Notes under the pieces: generated by a model
Seen by the model: only the letters and a program-made list of their open reading frames with translations
Told to the model about the DNA's origin: nothing
Databases searched by the model: none
Assembly: GCA_963718635.1 (NCBI GenBank)
Contig: OY970367.1
Span: 4,154,001-4,218,000 of the forward strand
Direction of reading: 5' to 3'
DNA from: JAIOQJ01 sp963718635
Lineage (GTDB): Bacteria > Planctomycetota > Planctomycetia > Gemmatales > Gemmataceae
DNA: 64,000 bases
Shown: positions 36,166 through 45,548 of the stretch, in pieces
Layout: each line of letters begins with the position of its first letter
Position numbering within the stretch: position 1 is the first letter of the stretch
Made by a program: the position numbers and the translations under genes

Positions 36166-37512
36166 ATGCGATTCATTTTACCGGCTACGCTGTACTGTTT
36201 GATCGTCGGCGCTGGATCCGTGTATGCGCAAGAGCGGGTTCCACCGCCGCCGCCCGAACCCATTTCGCCCAACGGCCAATCGGCACAACCTTCTACGCCA
36301 TTTAGCCCACCTGCTTCATTGACGCCGCCTGTGCAGATACCCGCGCCGTTGAACCCTTACGCGGCGCCTGCTCCTTACCCGCCTTACGGGCCCCCTCCCG
36401 GCGCCTATGGACCGATGTACGGGCCTCCGCCACCGAGGTTCACTCGTGGCGACGTGGCAAGCAACCCTAACTTCTGGTTTGGAGTCGAGTCCCTTATCTG
36501 GTGGTCGAAGCGCCAACCATTGTCTACGCCGATCATCACGACCGGGCCGGCATCTGGCGACAACCCCGGCGGCATTGGTGCGCCAGGCGCCGTTTCGCTG
36601 AATTCGCCCCTTCGTTACGGCGCGGAAGGCGGGCTACGACTTTACCTCGGAGGCTGGATCGACCCGGCCCACACGTGGGGCCTCGATGGCAGTCTGTTCT
36701 TCCTGGGACGCCAGTCATCGGGATTCGGAGCGAATGATCGTTCCGGCAGCGGCAATGTGGTTATCAATGAGCCGGTTGCCGGCGCGCCGTTCTCGACACT
36801 GGTTAGTGCGCCAGGCGTAGAAACCGGCGGTGTGTCGGTCAACAGCACCAGCGAATTCTGGGGACTTGAGTTCAATGCCCTGTATAATTTGGTGCGTAAC
36901 GATGGGTTCAGTGTCAATTTGATTGGCGGCTTTCGCTACCTCGAATTGAATGAGACTCTCAATATCGCTGCCAATTCTAACTTGTTCACCAACACTGTTT
37001 ACACAGATAATATGGGAAACACCCTGGTTGCAGCGCCGCCAGGATCGTCGGTCGCCATCATCGATCAATTTGGCACGCGCAACCAGTTTTATGGCGGTCA
37101 AGCGGGCGTGCGCGTGCAGTATTCCTCGGAGCGCTGGTTCCTCGGTGCTACAGGGTCGCTAGCCATTGGCGCCACCCACGAAGAAGTAAACATCAACGGG
37201 ACGACCAATGTTTTCCCGGTGAACGGCAGCCCCGTGACATTGGGCGGCGGCAACTACGCCACTCTGCAATCGGGACATTATTCGGCCGACAAGTTTGCGG
37301 TGGCCCCTTCGCTGCAACTGAACGTGGGCTATCAGTTCACGCCGTTCTTACGCGGCATGGTCGGCTACAACTTCATGTATCTAAGCAACGTTGCCCGGCC
37401 CGGCAATCAAATTGACAACACTTACGATGGGGTAGTCCATCCCATTGCCCCCATGGCCAGTTCGTCATTCTGGTCGCAGGGAATCAACCTGAGTTTGCAG
37501 TTCAGCTATTGA
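36166..37512 (+). CDS. BBP7-family outer-membrane beta-barrel protein
   Basis: A 448-residue protein with signal peptide (MRFILPATLYCLIVGAGSVY, then AQ) and strong AAGGAGG site. Residues ~22-90 are Pro/Tyr-rich (APYPPYGPPPGAYGPMYGPP). Then FWFGVESLIWWSKRQPLSTP opens the barrel domain, with alternating aromatic strands such as YGAEGGLRLYLGGWID and the C-terminal strand WSQGINLSLQFSY ending in an aromatic residue. This is the planctomycete BBP7 pattern. It is likely an outer-membrane pore or surface protein. Confidence 0.85.
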   Translation: MRFILPATLYCLIVGAGSVYAQERVPPPPPEPISPNGQSAQPSTPFSPPASLTPPVQIPAPLNPYAAPAPYPPYGPPPGAYGPMYGPPPPRFTRGDVASNPNFWFGVESLIWWSKRQPLSTPIITTGPASGDNPGGIGAPGAVSLNSPLRYGAEGGLRLYLGGWIDPAHTWGLDGSLFFLGRQSSGFGANDRSGSGNVVINEPVAGAPFSTLVSAPGVETGGVSVNSTSEFWGLEFNALYNLVRNDGFSVNLIGGFRYLELNETLNIAANSNLFTNTVYTDNMGNTLVAAPPGSSVAIIDQFGTRNQFYGGQAGVRVQYSSERWFLGATGSLAIGATHEEVNINGTTNVFPVNGSPVTLGGGNYATLQSGHYSADKFAVAPSLQLNVGYQFTPFLRGMVGYNFMYLSNVARPGNQIDNTYDGVVHPIAPMASSSFWSQGINLSLQFSY

Positions 37513-37609
37513 ACGGCGCATTAGCGAGCCGAGCGAGTTAGCGGCCGGAGGAATGGCTCAACCGAATTTCTCCGGTTGCTGACCCTCCCGCCTCGCCCAA
37601 CATCGCAAC

Positions 37610-37637
37610 GGTGGGTTTCGCAAAGCCTTCACCCACC
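37610..37637. repeat. GGTGGGTTTCGCAAAGCC hairpin, copy
   Basis: GGTGGGTTTCGCAAAGCCTT is followed by CACCCACC and folds on itself; inverse copy at 17574-17605 and a further copy at 63758-63783. It sits in the gap 37513-37741. Confidence 0.8.
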
Positions 37638-37741
37638 CTACGAAGCACTACGAAGCACACAGATTTGTTCGTCCTCATTGCTTCTTTCTGTCGAAGATAA
37701 GATGGGCTGTCGGCGGTCCCCGTAATAATGGAGAACCACCA

Positions 37742-38484
37742 GTGAACCCCTCACGTTCAAAAACACGAATACTGGCGATGGCATTTGCGTTGACTTTGTT
37801 TGGCACATTCTCCGATGATGCCAAAGCCGCTGGTGTTGGACATGGCGGCGGCGCGGGGCATGTCGGCGTTGCAGGCCGGCCCGGTGGTTATTACGGCGGC
37901 GCTCGCTATGGCTCCTACTATGGCCGTGGCTATTATGGCTATCCATACGGGTACGGCTTTGGTGGGTTCGGGCTAGGCCTTGGTCTTGGCTACGGAATTG
38001 GTTACGGCTACCCCTATTATGGCTATGGAGGCTATTATCCCACCTATGGATACCCGGCGTATGGCTACCCTGCATATGCGGCTCCACCGAGCCAATATCC
38101 GCCTGATCAAGGCGCTCCGCCGCCTAATCCGGCGCCGACGCTGCCCCTTTGCCTCAAGGCGGAATCACGAACTCTTCTCCGCCTAGCACTGCTTTAAACG
38201 ATGTCGTGCTCAACGTGCAAACGCCCTCGGATGCCCGTGTCTGGATCAATGGCGTTGAAACAAAACAACAGGGCGCTCGCCGCGAGTTCATCTCCTCGGG
38301 TCTGGAATTTGGGCGAAAATATACATTTGAAGTGCGGGCGCAATGGACCGCGCCGGATGGCAAACCGGTAGCGGCGTTGCAACGGATTCCCGTTCAAGCC
38401 GGCGAAAGGCGAGTTGTCGAGTTCACAACGCCTTTGCAGCGAAATGACATCGCGCCCGTATCAGCCCAAGGTCAAAAGCCATGA
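37742..38484 (+). CDS. Gly/Tyr-rich secreted protein with TIGR03000-type domain, one frame change
   Basis: GTG start at 37742 with GGAG eight bases upstream. A signal peptide (MNPSRSKTRILAMAFALTLF) leads into a Gly/Tyr low-complexity stretch (YYGYPYGYGFGGFGLGLGLG), then Pro-rich sequence. Near 38140 the frame must shift by one base to continue as LPQGGITNSS and the domain VVLNVQTPSDARVWINGVET with RKYTFEVRAQW and ERRVVEFTTP. That domain matches the planctomycete TIGR03000 pattern (ADARxxVDGxxT, REFxSxxLEPGRxYxY). Both halves are intact and in register, so an indel error is likely. Probably a cell-surface protein. Confidence 0.8.
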
Positions 38485-38565
38485 TCTGTGAGCGTGAAAT
38501 GATGAACCGAGCCGGAAAACGAAACCGTCAGTAACAATCATCGCGCACGAGACAACTACTGGAAT

Positions 38566-38633
38566 AGGCGAGCGTCGAGCCGTAAGGCCGACGTGAACCG
38601 CAACACGTCGGCCTTACGGCTCGACGCTCGCCT
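38566..38633. repeat. Perfect inverted repeat AGGCGAGCGTCGAGCCGTAA
   Basis: Thirty-base arms around AACCGCAA. It sits between the convergent TIGR03000-type and ThuA genes and could act as a bidirectional terminator. Confidence 0.82.
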
Positions 38634-38759
38634 TATCAGCCTGACGCTAAACTTGGCAGAACATTAAAAACTTCAACCAAATGTTCTGGTTTAATTCCGT
38701 GTTCGTTCCGTGTTTCATCCGTGGCCGATTCCTCTGATTTACGATTTCGCCTTAACCCG

Positions 38760-39755
38760 CTACTTTTCCCCTTGGAGCGCAAAATCGCTGGGCTTCAGCC
38801 CTTTCACAAAGCCATTAGACTTAAAAGGCAGCGCTTTGAAGTCACCGACCAAAGCGACATCGCTTTTGTCAGCAATTTTCGCTTCCAGGCCGACGCACCA
38901 ATAGCATGCGTTGACGAGCATACGCCGAACGCCTTCGTTCTCTAAGTCGGTCGATGAACCCATCGTCGTGGTGAAGACACGTCGGCCCTCTTCACTGGTC
39001 CAGGCAATCGGCATCATGGGATTGTTCTTCTCCCCTTCGAGCGGCTTGTCGTCGGGCTTCATGCCCTCGAGCACTTGGCCCATCACTAACGGCTTAAAGC
39101 GCTCGGCCAACGGCAGCTTAATCGTGTAGACATCGGTCGGCCCCCAGATCTCGCCATCTTTGATGCCCTTCAAAATCGGGTTGTCTTTCATCGCATCAAC
39201 GAAGATGCCGCGCGTGCTCTGCGAGCCATGCTTGCCGTGATGGTTCACCCACGTTTCGCCGAGAATCTGCTTGCCAAACCCGCCGCTCTTATCGCTGCTG
39301 GAATGCCGGGTATACGCACTCGATTTATCGAACTTGAACGCATGCGTGGACGTGCGCATGCCGATGATCGGCTTACCCGATTGCACGTAGTCGTCGATGT
39401 ATTTCATCTGCTCGTCGGGAAGATTGCGCCAGCGCAAGGCAACGATCATCAAATCGGCCGTCTTCAGCGCCTCGAGGCCGGGGATGTTGTTGTTTACATT
39501 CGGATTGATCGTGCCATCCTTCGGATCGATCGCGAAAAGGACGGTACATTTGAAGCCATGCCGTTTTGCCAGAATCTTACCCAGCTGCGGCAACGCCTCT
39601 TCGGAGCGATACTCTTCATCCCCGCTAATAAGCACAACGTGCTTCCCTTTGCCGGGGCCATCAAAACCATCGTAAACGACCCAGGGGTCATCAGCACGAA
39701 GGGGCGAGGAGAGGGAGAGTGCTAGGAAGCAACAGACAAGGATTAAGTGACGCAT
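38760..39755 (-). CDS. Secreted ThuA-domain protein
   Basis: A 331-residue exported protein (signal MRHLILVCCFLALSLSSPLR, then AD). The ThuA fold (class I glutamine-amidotransferase-like) is shown by KHVVLISGDEEYRSEEALPQ, TADLMIVALRWRNLP and KPIIGMRTSTHAFKF, then WVNHHG and MPIAWTSEEGRRVFTTTMGS. ThuA-like proteins are numerous in planctomycetes and are linked to sugar metabolism, but the reaction is not established. The C-terminal ~35 residues (KALPFKSNGFVKGLKPSDFA) are the usual planctomycete tail. No operon partner. Confidence 0.85.
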   Translation of the reverse strand: MRHLILVCCFLALSLSSPLRADDPWVVYDGFDGPGKGKHVVLISGDEEYRSEEALPQLGKILAKRHGFKCTVLFAIDPKDGTINPNVNNNIPGLEALKTADLMIVALRWRNLPDEQMKYIDDYVQSGKPIIGMRTSTHAFKFDKSSAYTRHSSSDKSGGFGKQILGETWVNHHGKHGSQSTRGIFVDAMKDNPILKGIKDGEIWGPTDVYTIKLPLAERFKPLVMGQVLEGMKPDDKPLEGEKNNPMMPIAWTSEEGRRVFTTTMGSSTDLENEGVRRMLVNACYWCVGLEAKIADKSDVALVGDFKALPFKSNGFVKGLKPSDFALQGEK

Positions 39756-39797
39756 GATAGGGGTCTCGAAGGGTTGAAAGAGGCATTTGTAAAACTA

Positions 39798-39855
39798 GTA
39801 GCGGAAGTCGTCAGACTTCCGTTAGACGCTCTGGAACTCTGACGACTTCCGCTAC
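39798..39855. repeat. Inverted repeat GTAGCGGAAGTCGTCAGA
   Basis: GTAGCGGAAGTCGTCAGACT pairs with GACGACTTCCGCTAC. A further half copy extends to about 39926. It separates ThuA from the COG0523 gene. Confidence 0.78.
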
Positions 39856-39936
39856 GTTAAGTGTGCTGTCCTGTAGTTAGACGCCGACTTCCGTTAGGCG
39901 CTCCGGAAGTCTGACGACTCCCGCCGCCGCGTCCGT

Positions 39937-40962
39937 TTACACCAAACAACTCGAGAAGCCCTTATTCAGCGCCGCCCGGTCCAAGTTTTTTCCAATAAAT
40001 ACCAGTTTATTGACGCGGGGGGTTTTGCCCCATTCGGTGCCCACCGTTGTGTCGAGCGTCATGTGGACGCCTTGGAAAATGAAGCGGTTCGGGTCGCCGC
40101 GCAGGCTTAAGACGCCTTTCATGCGGTAGAGGTCCTGGCCCTTCTCGGCCAACAGTTGGGAGAACCAGAGGTTTACCTTCTTTTCGTTCAACTCGCCGGG
40201 AAGCCGGATGCCGACGGAGGTCACCTCTTCGTTATGGCGTTTGGGTTCGGCATCGTGATGATGATCGTGACCGCAATCGGCGGCACAATGTTCACCGTGC
40301 TCGTGAGTTTCGGCAATTAGATCCGGCAGCAGTTCCTCGATACGGCGGAGGTTGAAACCTTGGATGCCGACGACCTGATCGAGCGAGGTAATCGACCATT
40401 GCGTGCGATGAATCGTCGCCACGGCGTTCATGCGTTTGATGCGGGCTTCAAGTTCTTTGAGTTGCTCGTCCGTCACTAAGTCAATCTTGTTCAGCAGGAT
40501 GACGTCGGCGAAGGCGATTTGCTGCTTCACCTCGTTGTCGTCGAAATGCTGCGAGACGTGTTTGGCGTCAACGAGGGTGACGACGCCATCGAGGCGCAAC
40601 TTTTCCTTCAACGTTTCATCAAAAAAGAAGGTTTGCACGACCGGGCCAGGGTCGGCCAATCCCGTTGTTTCGATCAGAATGTAATCGAAGCGATCTTTGC
40701 GTTTGATCAGGTTGCCGAGGATACGGATCAAGTCGCCTCGAACGGTGCAGCAGATGCAGCCGTTGTTCATTTCGAAGATCTCTTCTTCAGCCGCAATTAC
40801 CAAGTCCTGATCGACGTCGACTTCGCCGAACTCGTTTTCGATGACCGCAATGCGCTTGCCATGCTGGGCCGTGAGGATGTGATTCAACAGTGTCGTCTTG
40901 CCAGCGCCAAGGAATCCTGTCAGGACTGTTACGGGTATGCGGGCATCAATGGACGCGGACAT
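39937..40962 (-). CDS. COG0523/CobW family metallochaperone GTPase
   Basis: A 341-residue G3E GTPase. Visible: Walker A TGFLGAGKTTLL, the metal-binding CxCC motif in MNNGCICCTVRGDL, base motif LLNKIDLV, Walker B region ILIETTGLADPGPV and a His/Cys-rich loop (HEHGEHCAADCGHDHHHD) before the C-terminal CobW_C domain. Such proteins hand over zinc or cobalt to client enzymes; the His-rich loop favours zinc. AAGGAT lies upstream of the ATG. It may be connected in function with the ZnuA/ZnuC-like pair at 4.7-6.4 kb, though not in the same operon. Confidence 0.9.
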   Translation of the reverse strand: MSASIDARIPVTVLTGFLGAGKTTLLNHILTAQHGKRIAVIENEFGEVDVDQDLVIAAEEEIFEMNNGCICCTVRGDLIRILGNLIKRKDRFDYILIETTGLADPGPVVQTFFFDETLKEKLRLDGVVTLVDAKHVSQHFDDNEVKQQIAFADVILLNKIDLVTDEQLKELEARIKRMNAVATIHRTQWSITSLDQVVGIQGFNLRRIEELLPDLIAETHEHGEHCAADCGHDHHHDAEPKRHNEEVTSVGIRLPGELNEKKVNLWFSQLLAEKGQDLYRMKGVLSLRGDPNRFIFQGVHMTLDTTVGTEWGKTPRVNKLVFIGKNLDRAALNKGFSSCLV

Positions 40963-41146
40963 GGAGAAATCCTTCTTTTTGGGGCGAGCGGAGCTAACTC
41001 AATCTTAGGAAATTCGGAATCCGGAATTCGGAACTCAGAACTCGCATCCGCTATATCTTGCCCATTTGTATTGTTTTCCGAAGATGTTATGTAGGTCTTT
41101 TCTTCAGTGCATGGCTGCCAGTCTCTCTTACTCACAAGGCAGCATC

Positions 41147-44100
41147 ATGCTCCCGTTTCCATTCTTGGTTCGACTTTGCGCTTTTGCTTTCCTTGCTTAT
41201 TGCATTACGAATTTGGCATGGGCTGAAACGCCTCCGTTCAAAAGCAATGAAGAGCAGATCAAGGCCCTCGAAAAGCAGATTTCGGACTTACAATCGCAGT
41301 TGAAGCAGCTTAAGCAGGGCGAACTGCTGCCCGCTCCACGCGAGTATTTTACCGGAGTGCTGCCGGAATCCTGGATCAATCCCATGCGCTGGCGGAGCAT
41401 CGGGCCGGCGATCATGGGCGGGCGCATCACGGCTCTCGCCGTCGTCGAGTCGGAATCGAACAACTTCTGGATCGCTACAGCTTCCGGAGGTCTGCTTCAT
41501 ACCGTCAACAACGGCGTGACGTTCGAGCATCAATTTGACCGCGAAGCAACTGTTTCACTCGGCGCGGTCGCTGTCGCTCCATCGAACAAGAACATCGTCT
41601 GGGTCGGCACCGGTGAAGCAAACCCGCGCAACTCCGTCTCATATGGAGATGGCGTCTACAAGTCGCTGGATGCCGGCAAGACGTGGAAGAACATGGGGCT
41701 GAAGCAGTCCTTTCAAATCGGCAAGATTGTCATCCATCCGAAAAACCCAGACATTGTTTACATTGCAGCGCTAGGCCGACTTTACGGTCCGAATCCGGAA
41801 CGAGGCCTGTTCAAGACGATCGATGGCGGCCAGACTTGGACAAAGATTTTGTTCGTGAACGACAAGACCGGCATCGTTGATGTCGCGATGCACCCCACCG
41901 ATCCGGAGACACTCATCGCAGCTTCGTGGGAACGACAACGCGATGAATTCGACAGTTTCCGCGGCGATGCCAAGAAGCCCGAAGGGACGGACGATTATGC
42001 TCCGGCCGTTGGGCATGGCCCCGGCAGCGGGCTCTATCGGACGACCAACGGCGGCAAAGATTTCACCAAGCTTTCCAAAGGATTGCCAACAGTAAAGCTC
42101 GGCCGGGCCGGTCTCGATTTCTCGCGTACGCATCCCGACACTCTTTTTGCGATCATCGACACCGAACTGAGCGGCGGCGGCAACCCGCCCCCGCCTCAGA
42201 AAGACGTCGGCTACCTCGGGATAACCGGTGAGGACGACACGGCCTGCGCGAAGCTGACAGCCGTCACTGAAGGCGCCCCGGCAGAGAAAGCCGGCCTGAA
42301 AGCAGGCGACGTCGTTACCCATATTAATGCAAAGCCGGTCAAGAATTACGATGCACTCGTCGCGGAACTTCGAAGCAAAAAACCGAGCGAAAAGATTAAA
42401 CTTTCGATTCTGCGGACGGGCGAGAAGAAAGAGTTTGAGATCGTTCTCGGTTTTCGCACGCCGCCGAACAAGGGCGGCCAAGATCGCCCGACGCTCGGCA
42501 TCCAAGTGGAACCAACAACTGGCGGCGTTCTCATAAGCGAAGTGCTGCCGAAGAGCCCGGCCGAGAAAGCGGGCTTGAAAGTGGAAGATCTGATCACGCA
42601 GATCGATGGTCTTGCCGTTAAAGATCGGCAAGTGTTGGGCAAGGCGCTTTCCAACAAGAAGGCCGGCGACAAGGTGAAGATCGTCTATCTTCGCGGTAAA
42701 GAGAGCAAAGAAATCGAAGTGCTGCTCGAAGTATTTACTCCCAAGCCAAGCCGGCCTAACGGCGACCCGATGCTCGGCGGCCAGATTGCCAACGCCCAGG
42801 ATTGGCAAGGCCCTGAAGGCTTTAACACCGGCGGCTTATTCAAATCGACCGATCGCGGCGAAACATGGGCGCGCGTCAACAGCATCAACGCTCGCCCTTT
42901 CTACTTTTCGATGGTGGCGCGCTGACCCCGTGGATGACAACATCATCTACGTTGGCGGCATCAATCTTTCGCGAAGCACGGACGGCGGCAAGAAGTTCTC
43001 CGACGAGGGAATCAACGCCGGCCTCCATTCCGATCAGCACGCCCTCTGGATCGATCCGAAAAACAACAATCGTCTGCTCGCCGGCAACGATGGCGGGTTT
43101 TACGTCAGCTACGATCGGGCAGCCAATTGGGAAATTCTAAATCGCGTCGCGCTCGGCCAGTTCTATCACGTTTGCGTCGATAATCGTCGTCCTTATCGAG
43201 TCTACGGCGGCCTACAGGACAACGGCACGTGGGGCGGGCTCTCGAACACGCGCAAGCTGATTGGTCCGACCAACGAAGATTGGCTTTTCGTCAACGGCGG
43301 CGATGGCTTTCAATGCCAGGTCGATGCCGCCAATCCCGATCTCGTTTATGGCGAAAGCCAAGACGGCATGATGATGCGCCGCGACCTGCGCAGTGGATCG
43401 AGCAACTTCATTAGGCCGCTGGCGCAAGCAGGCCTCGGCCGATATCGTTTCAACTGGAATACGCCAACGCTGCTGTCGCATCATAACTCCGGTGTATTTT
43501 ATGCTGCCGGGAACTACGTTTTTCGCTCGATCGCGCACGGCGACGACCTGAAGCCTATCTCGCCTGAGATCACGCGCACCAAGCGCGGCAGCGCAACAGC
43601 ACTGGCCGAATCGCCGATAAACGCCGACGTGCTTTGGGCCGGCACGGATGATGGGGCTTTGCACATCACGCGGGATGGTGGCCGGACCTGGCTCGATCTG
43701 GCGCCGCAACTGAAAAAAGCAGGCCTGCCTGGGCCGCGCTGGGTGGCGAGCATCGACGCATCGCGTTGGGTCGAAGGCAGAGCTTACGTTGTCTTCGACG
43801 CCCATCGTTCCAATGACGATGAGCCATACGTCTACGTCACGGAAGATTTCGGCCAAACGTGGAAATCGTTGCGCGCGAATTTGCCCACCGGCTCGACGCG
43901 TGTTTTGCGCGAAGATCTTTACGCCAAAGAGCTACTTTACCTTGGAACGGAATTCAGCATCTGGGCCTCGATCAATCGCGGCCAAGCTTGGACGAAGATC
44001 AACGGCACTTCGCTGCCGACGGTGGCGATTCACGAGATCGCTCAGCCGACGACCGCCAACGAAATTGTCGTCGCGACCCACGGGCGCGGCATCTGGATAC

Positions 44101-44663
44101 TCGATGTCTCCGCGCTTCGCCAAATGACCCCTGCCGTTGCCAAAGCCAATGCGCCCAAGCTCTTTCAGCCGTCGGCCGCTATCCGTTGGCAGATTCAGCC
44201 CGGTGGAACTGGACCTTTTATGGAAGCGATGCGCCGATTCACCGGCACGAACCCGGCCCGAGGCGCTACTATTGATTATGTCCTGCCGGCGAAGACGAGC
44301 CGAATTGCGGTCAAGATTGTCGATGTCTCCGGACGCACCGTTGCTGATCTCAAAGCAGGCGGTGACGCGGGCCTTCATCGGCTCAACTGGAATCTGCAAA
44401 CGATCAACCTGCCCCGTCCGAAAGAGGTCAGCGATGCGGAACTGCTCACTAACCCGATCGCTCAAGCCATCTACGGGGCGAATATTGGCGCGGGGATCTA
44501 TCGAGTGGTGATGAATACCGACGGCTTGGAGCAATCCGCGCCGCTCGTCGTCGAAAGTGATCCCAATGCTCCGCGCCATGCGGATGGAGCGCGCGATGAA
44601 GTGGAAGAAGAACGCGCTTTAAGACGGCTTCAGAAGAAGCGAGCGGTTGTAGAAGATCATTAA
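41147..44663 (+). CDS. Secreted VPS10/BNR-type beta-propeller with two inserted PDZ domains, one frame change
   Basis: From the ATG at 41147 (signal MLPFPFLVRLCAFAFLAYCI) the chain has a short coiled coil (EEQIKALEKQISDLQSQLKQ), then propeller repeats with Asp-box-like turns (YKSLDAGKTWKNMG, FKTIDGGQTWTKIL, YRTTNGGKDFTKLS). Two PDZ domains follow at about 42200-42465 and 42480-42740 (VTEGAPAEKAGLKAGDVVTH; VLPKSPAEKAGLKVEDLITQ). Propeller repeats then resume (FKSTDRGETWARV, RSTDGGKKFSDEG, VTEDFGQTWKSLR). At about 42916-42922 one base must be dropped to join NARPFYFSMV to RADPVDDNIIYVGG. The protein then spans about 1170 residues. Such proteins are called sialidase- or sortilin-like, but no catalytic set is seen. 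Confidence 0.83.
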
Positions 44664-44676
44664 GTCGGCACGCGAA

Positions 44677-44748
44677 GCATTTAGCCCCCGGTGAATACAC
44701 CGGGGGCCAGTGCATGCCCCCCCGGTGTATTCACCGGGGGCTAAATGC
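44677..44748. terminator. Hairpin between the propeller gene and glnB-like gene
   Basis: GCATTTAGCCCCCGGTGAAT and its inverse ending GGGGGCTAAATGC form a long stem with a second inner GGTGTATTCACC palindrome. It stands 14 bases after the propeller stop and 38 before the PII start. Confidence 0.7.
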
Positions 44749-44785
44749 GTATTCGCAGGGGCTAAGCGTAGGAGATAGTGTCATT

Positions 44786-45133
44786 ATGAAACTCATCCTG
44801 GCGATTATCCAGCCATCCAAACTTGAGGCTGTGAAAGAAGCGCTTAACAAGGTCGAGGTTTTTAGGTTGACCATAGTCGATGTGCAGGGTTTCGGGCGGC
44901 AGAAGGGACAGTCGGAAGCTTTTCGTGGCCACGAACTGAATACGAATCTTCTACGCAAAGTGCAGTTGCAGATTGCCGTCAATGAAGATTTCGTAGAGCC
45001 GACGGTCAATGCCATCATGGAAGCCGGCCGGACCGGACCCGAAGGTCGCATCGGCGACGGGAAGATTTTCATTCTGCCGCTGGAAGATGCTATCCGCATC
45101 CGCACCGGCGAGCGCGGCCCGGAGGCAATATGA
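44786..45133 (+). CDS. PII family nitrogen regulator lacking the uridylylation tyrosine
   Basis: 115 residues from ATG 44786 (AGGAGA upstream); a start at 44714 would read through the hairpin. PII hallmarks: MKLILAIIQPSKLEAVKEAL, VDVQGFGRQKGQSEAFRGHE, GDGKIFILPLEDAIRIRTGE. In the T-loop, E. coli GlnB has ELYRGAEYMVD; here it is EAFRGHELNTN, so both Tyr46 and Tyr51 positions are Phe and Leu. A four-residue insert (TGPEGRIGDG for TGKIGDG) lies in the B-loop region. Control by uridylylation at Tyr51 is therefore not possible; effector binding may remain. The stop overlaps the next start by four bases. Confidence 0.9.
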   Translation: MKLILAIIQPSKLEAVKEALNKVEVFRLTIVDVQGFGRQKGQSEAFRGHELNTNLLRKVQLQIAVNEDFVEPTVNAIMEAGRTGPEGRIGDGKIFILPLEDAIRIRTGERGPEAI

Positions 45134-45502
45134 TTCTTCTGTTAAGCGATGACTTGCTCGACGCCAGCAAGACGATTACCCCGGGACGAGCAGTGGGCGT
45201 TCCGGTCACGCAATGTAAATCGGTTGAGGCCATAATTTCTCAATTCGAAAAACATCGTGTGCCTTGCTGCATCATCGACTTGCAATTTCCGGGGTTGGAC
45301 CTCTTAGCGCTGAGCGCGAGCGTTGTCGGGAGGTTCGGAGAAGCCTTATCTCATCGGCTATGGTTCCCACGTCGACAAGCAACGGCTCGTGGCCGCACGC
45401 GAGGCAGGATTCAACGAAGTGATGGCCCGCAGCCAGTATTTCCATGTCGTCAGTGAAAAGCTTGCGGCTTGGGCCGACATGAGCGATAAGAACAATTCAT
45501 AA
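45130..45502 (+). CDS. Receiver-like protein, one frame change
   Basis: Starts in the PII stop codon (ATGA). Frame one gives MILLLSDDLLDASKTITPGR and CCIIDLQFPGLDLLALSASV, with acidic DD and the Asp of beta-3 as in a receiver domain. After a one-base change between about 45325 and 45345 the continuation reads PYLIGYGSHVDKQRLVAARE followed by AGFNEVMARSQYF, the usual last part of a receiver fold. About 123 residues in all. No output domain. It lies in a coupled run PII-receiver-enzyme I, which suggests a shared nitrogen/carbon signalling role. Confidence 0.68.
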
Positions 45503-45548
45503 ATTGCCCTTTGTTCACCACTGGCCGTACTTGTATAGATTAAGCGAT

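Noticed and set aside
36000..36305. A 101-residue frame before the BBP7 gene
   Set aside because: It overlaps the BBP7 signal peptide in another frame and lacks a ribosome site; the AAGGAGG at 36.15 kb belongs to BBP7.
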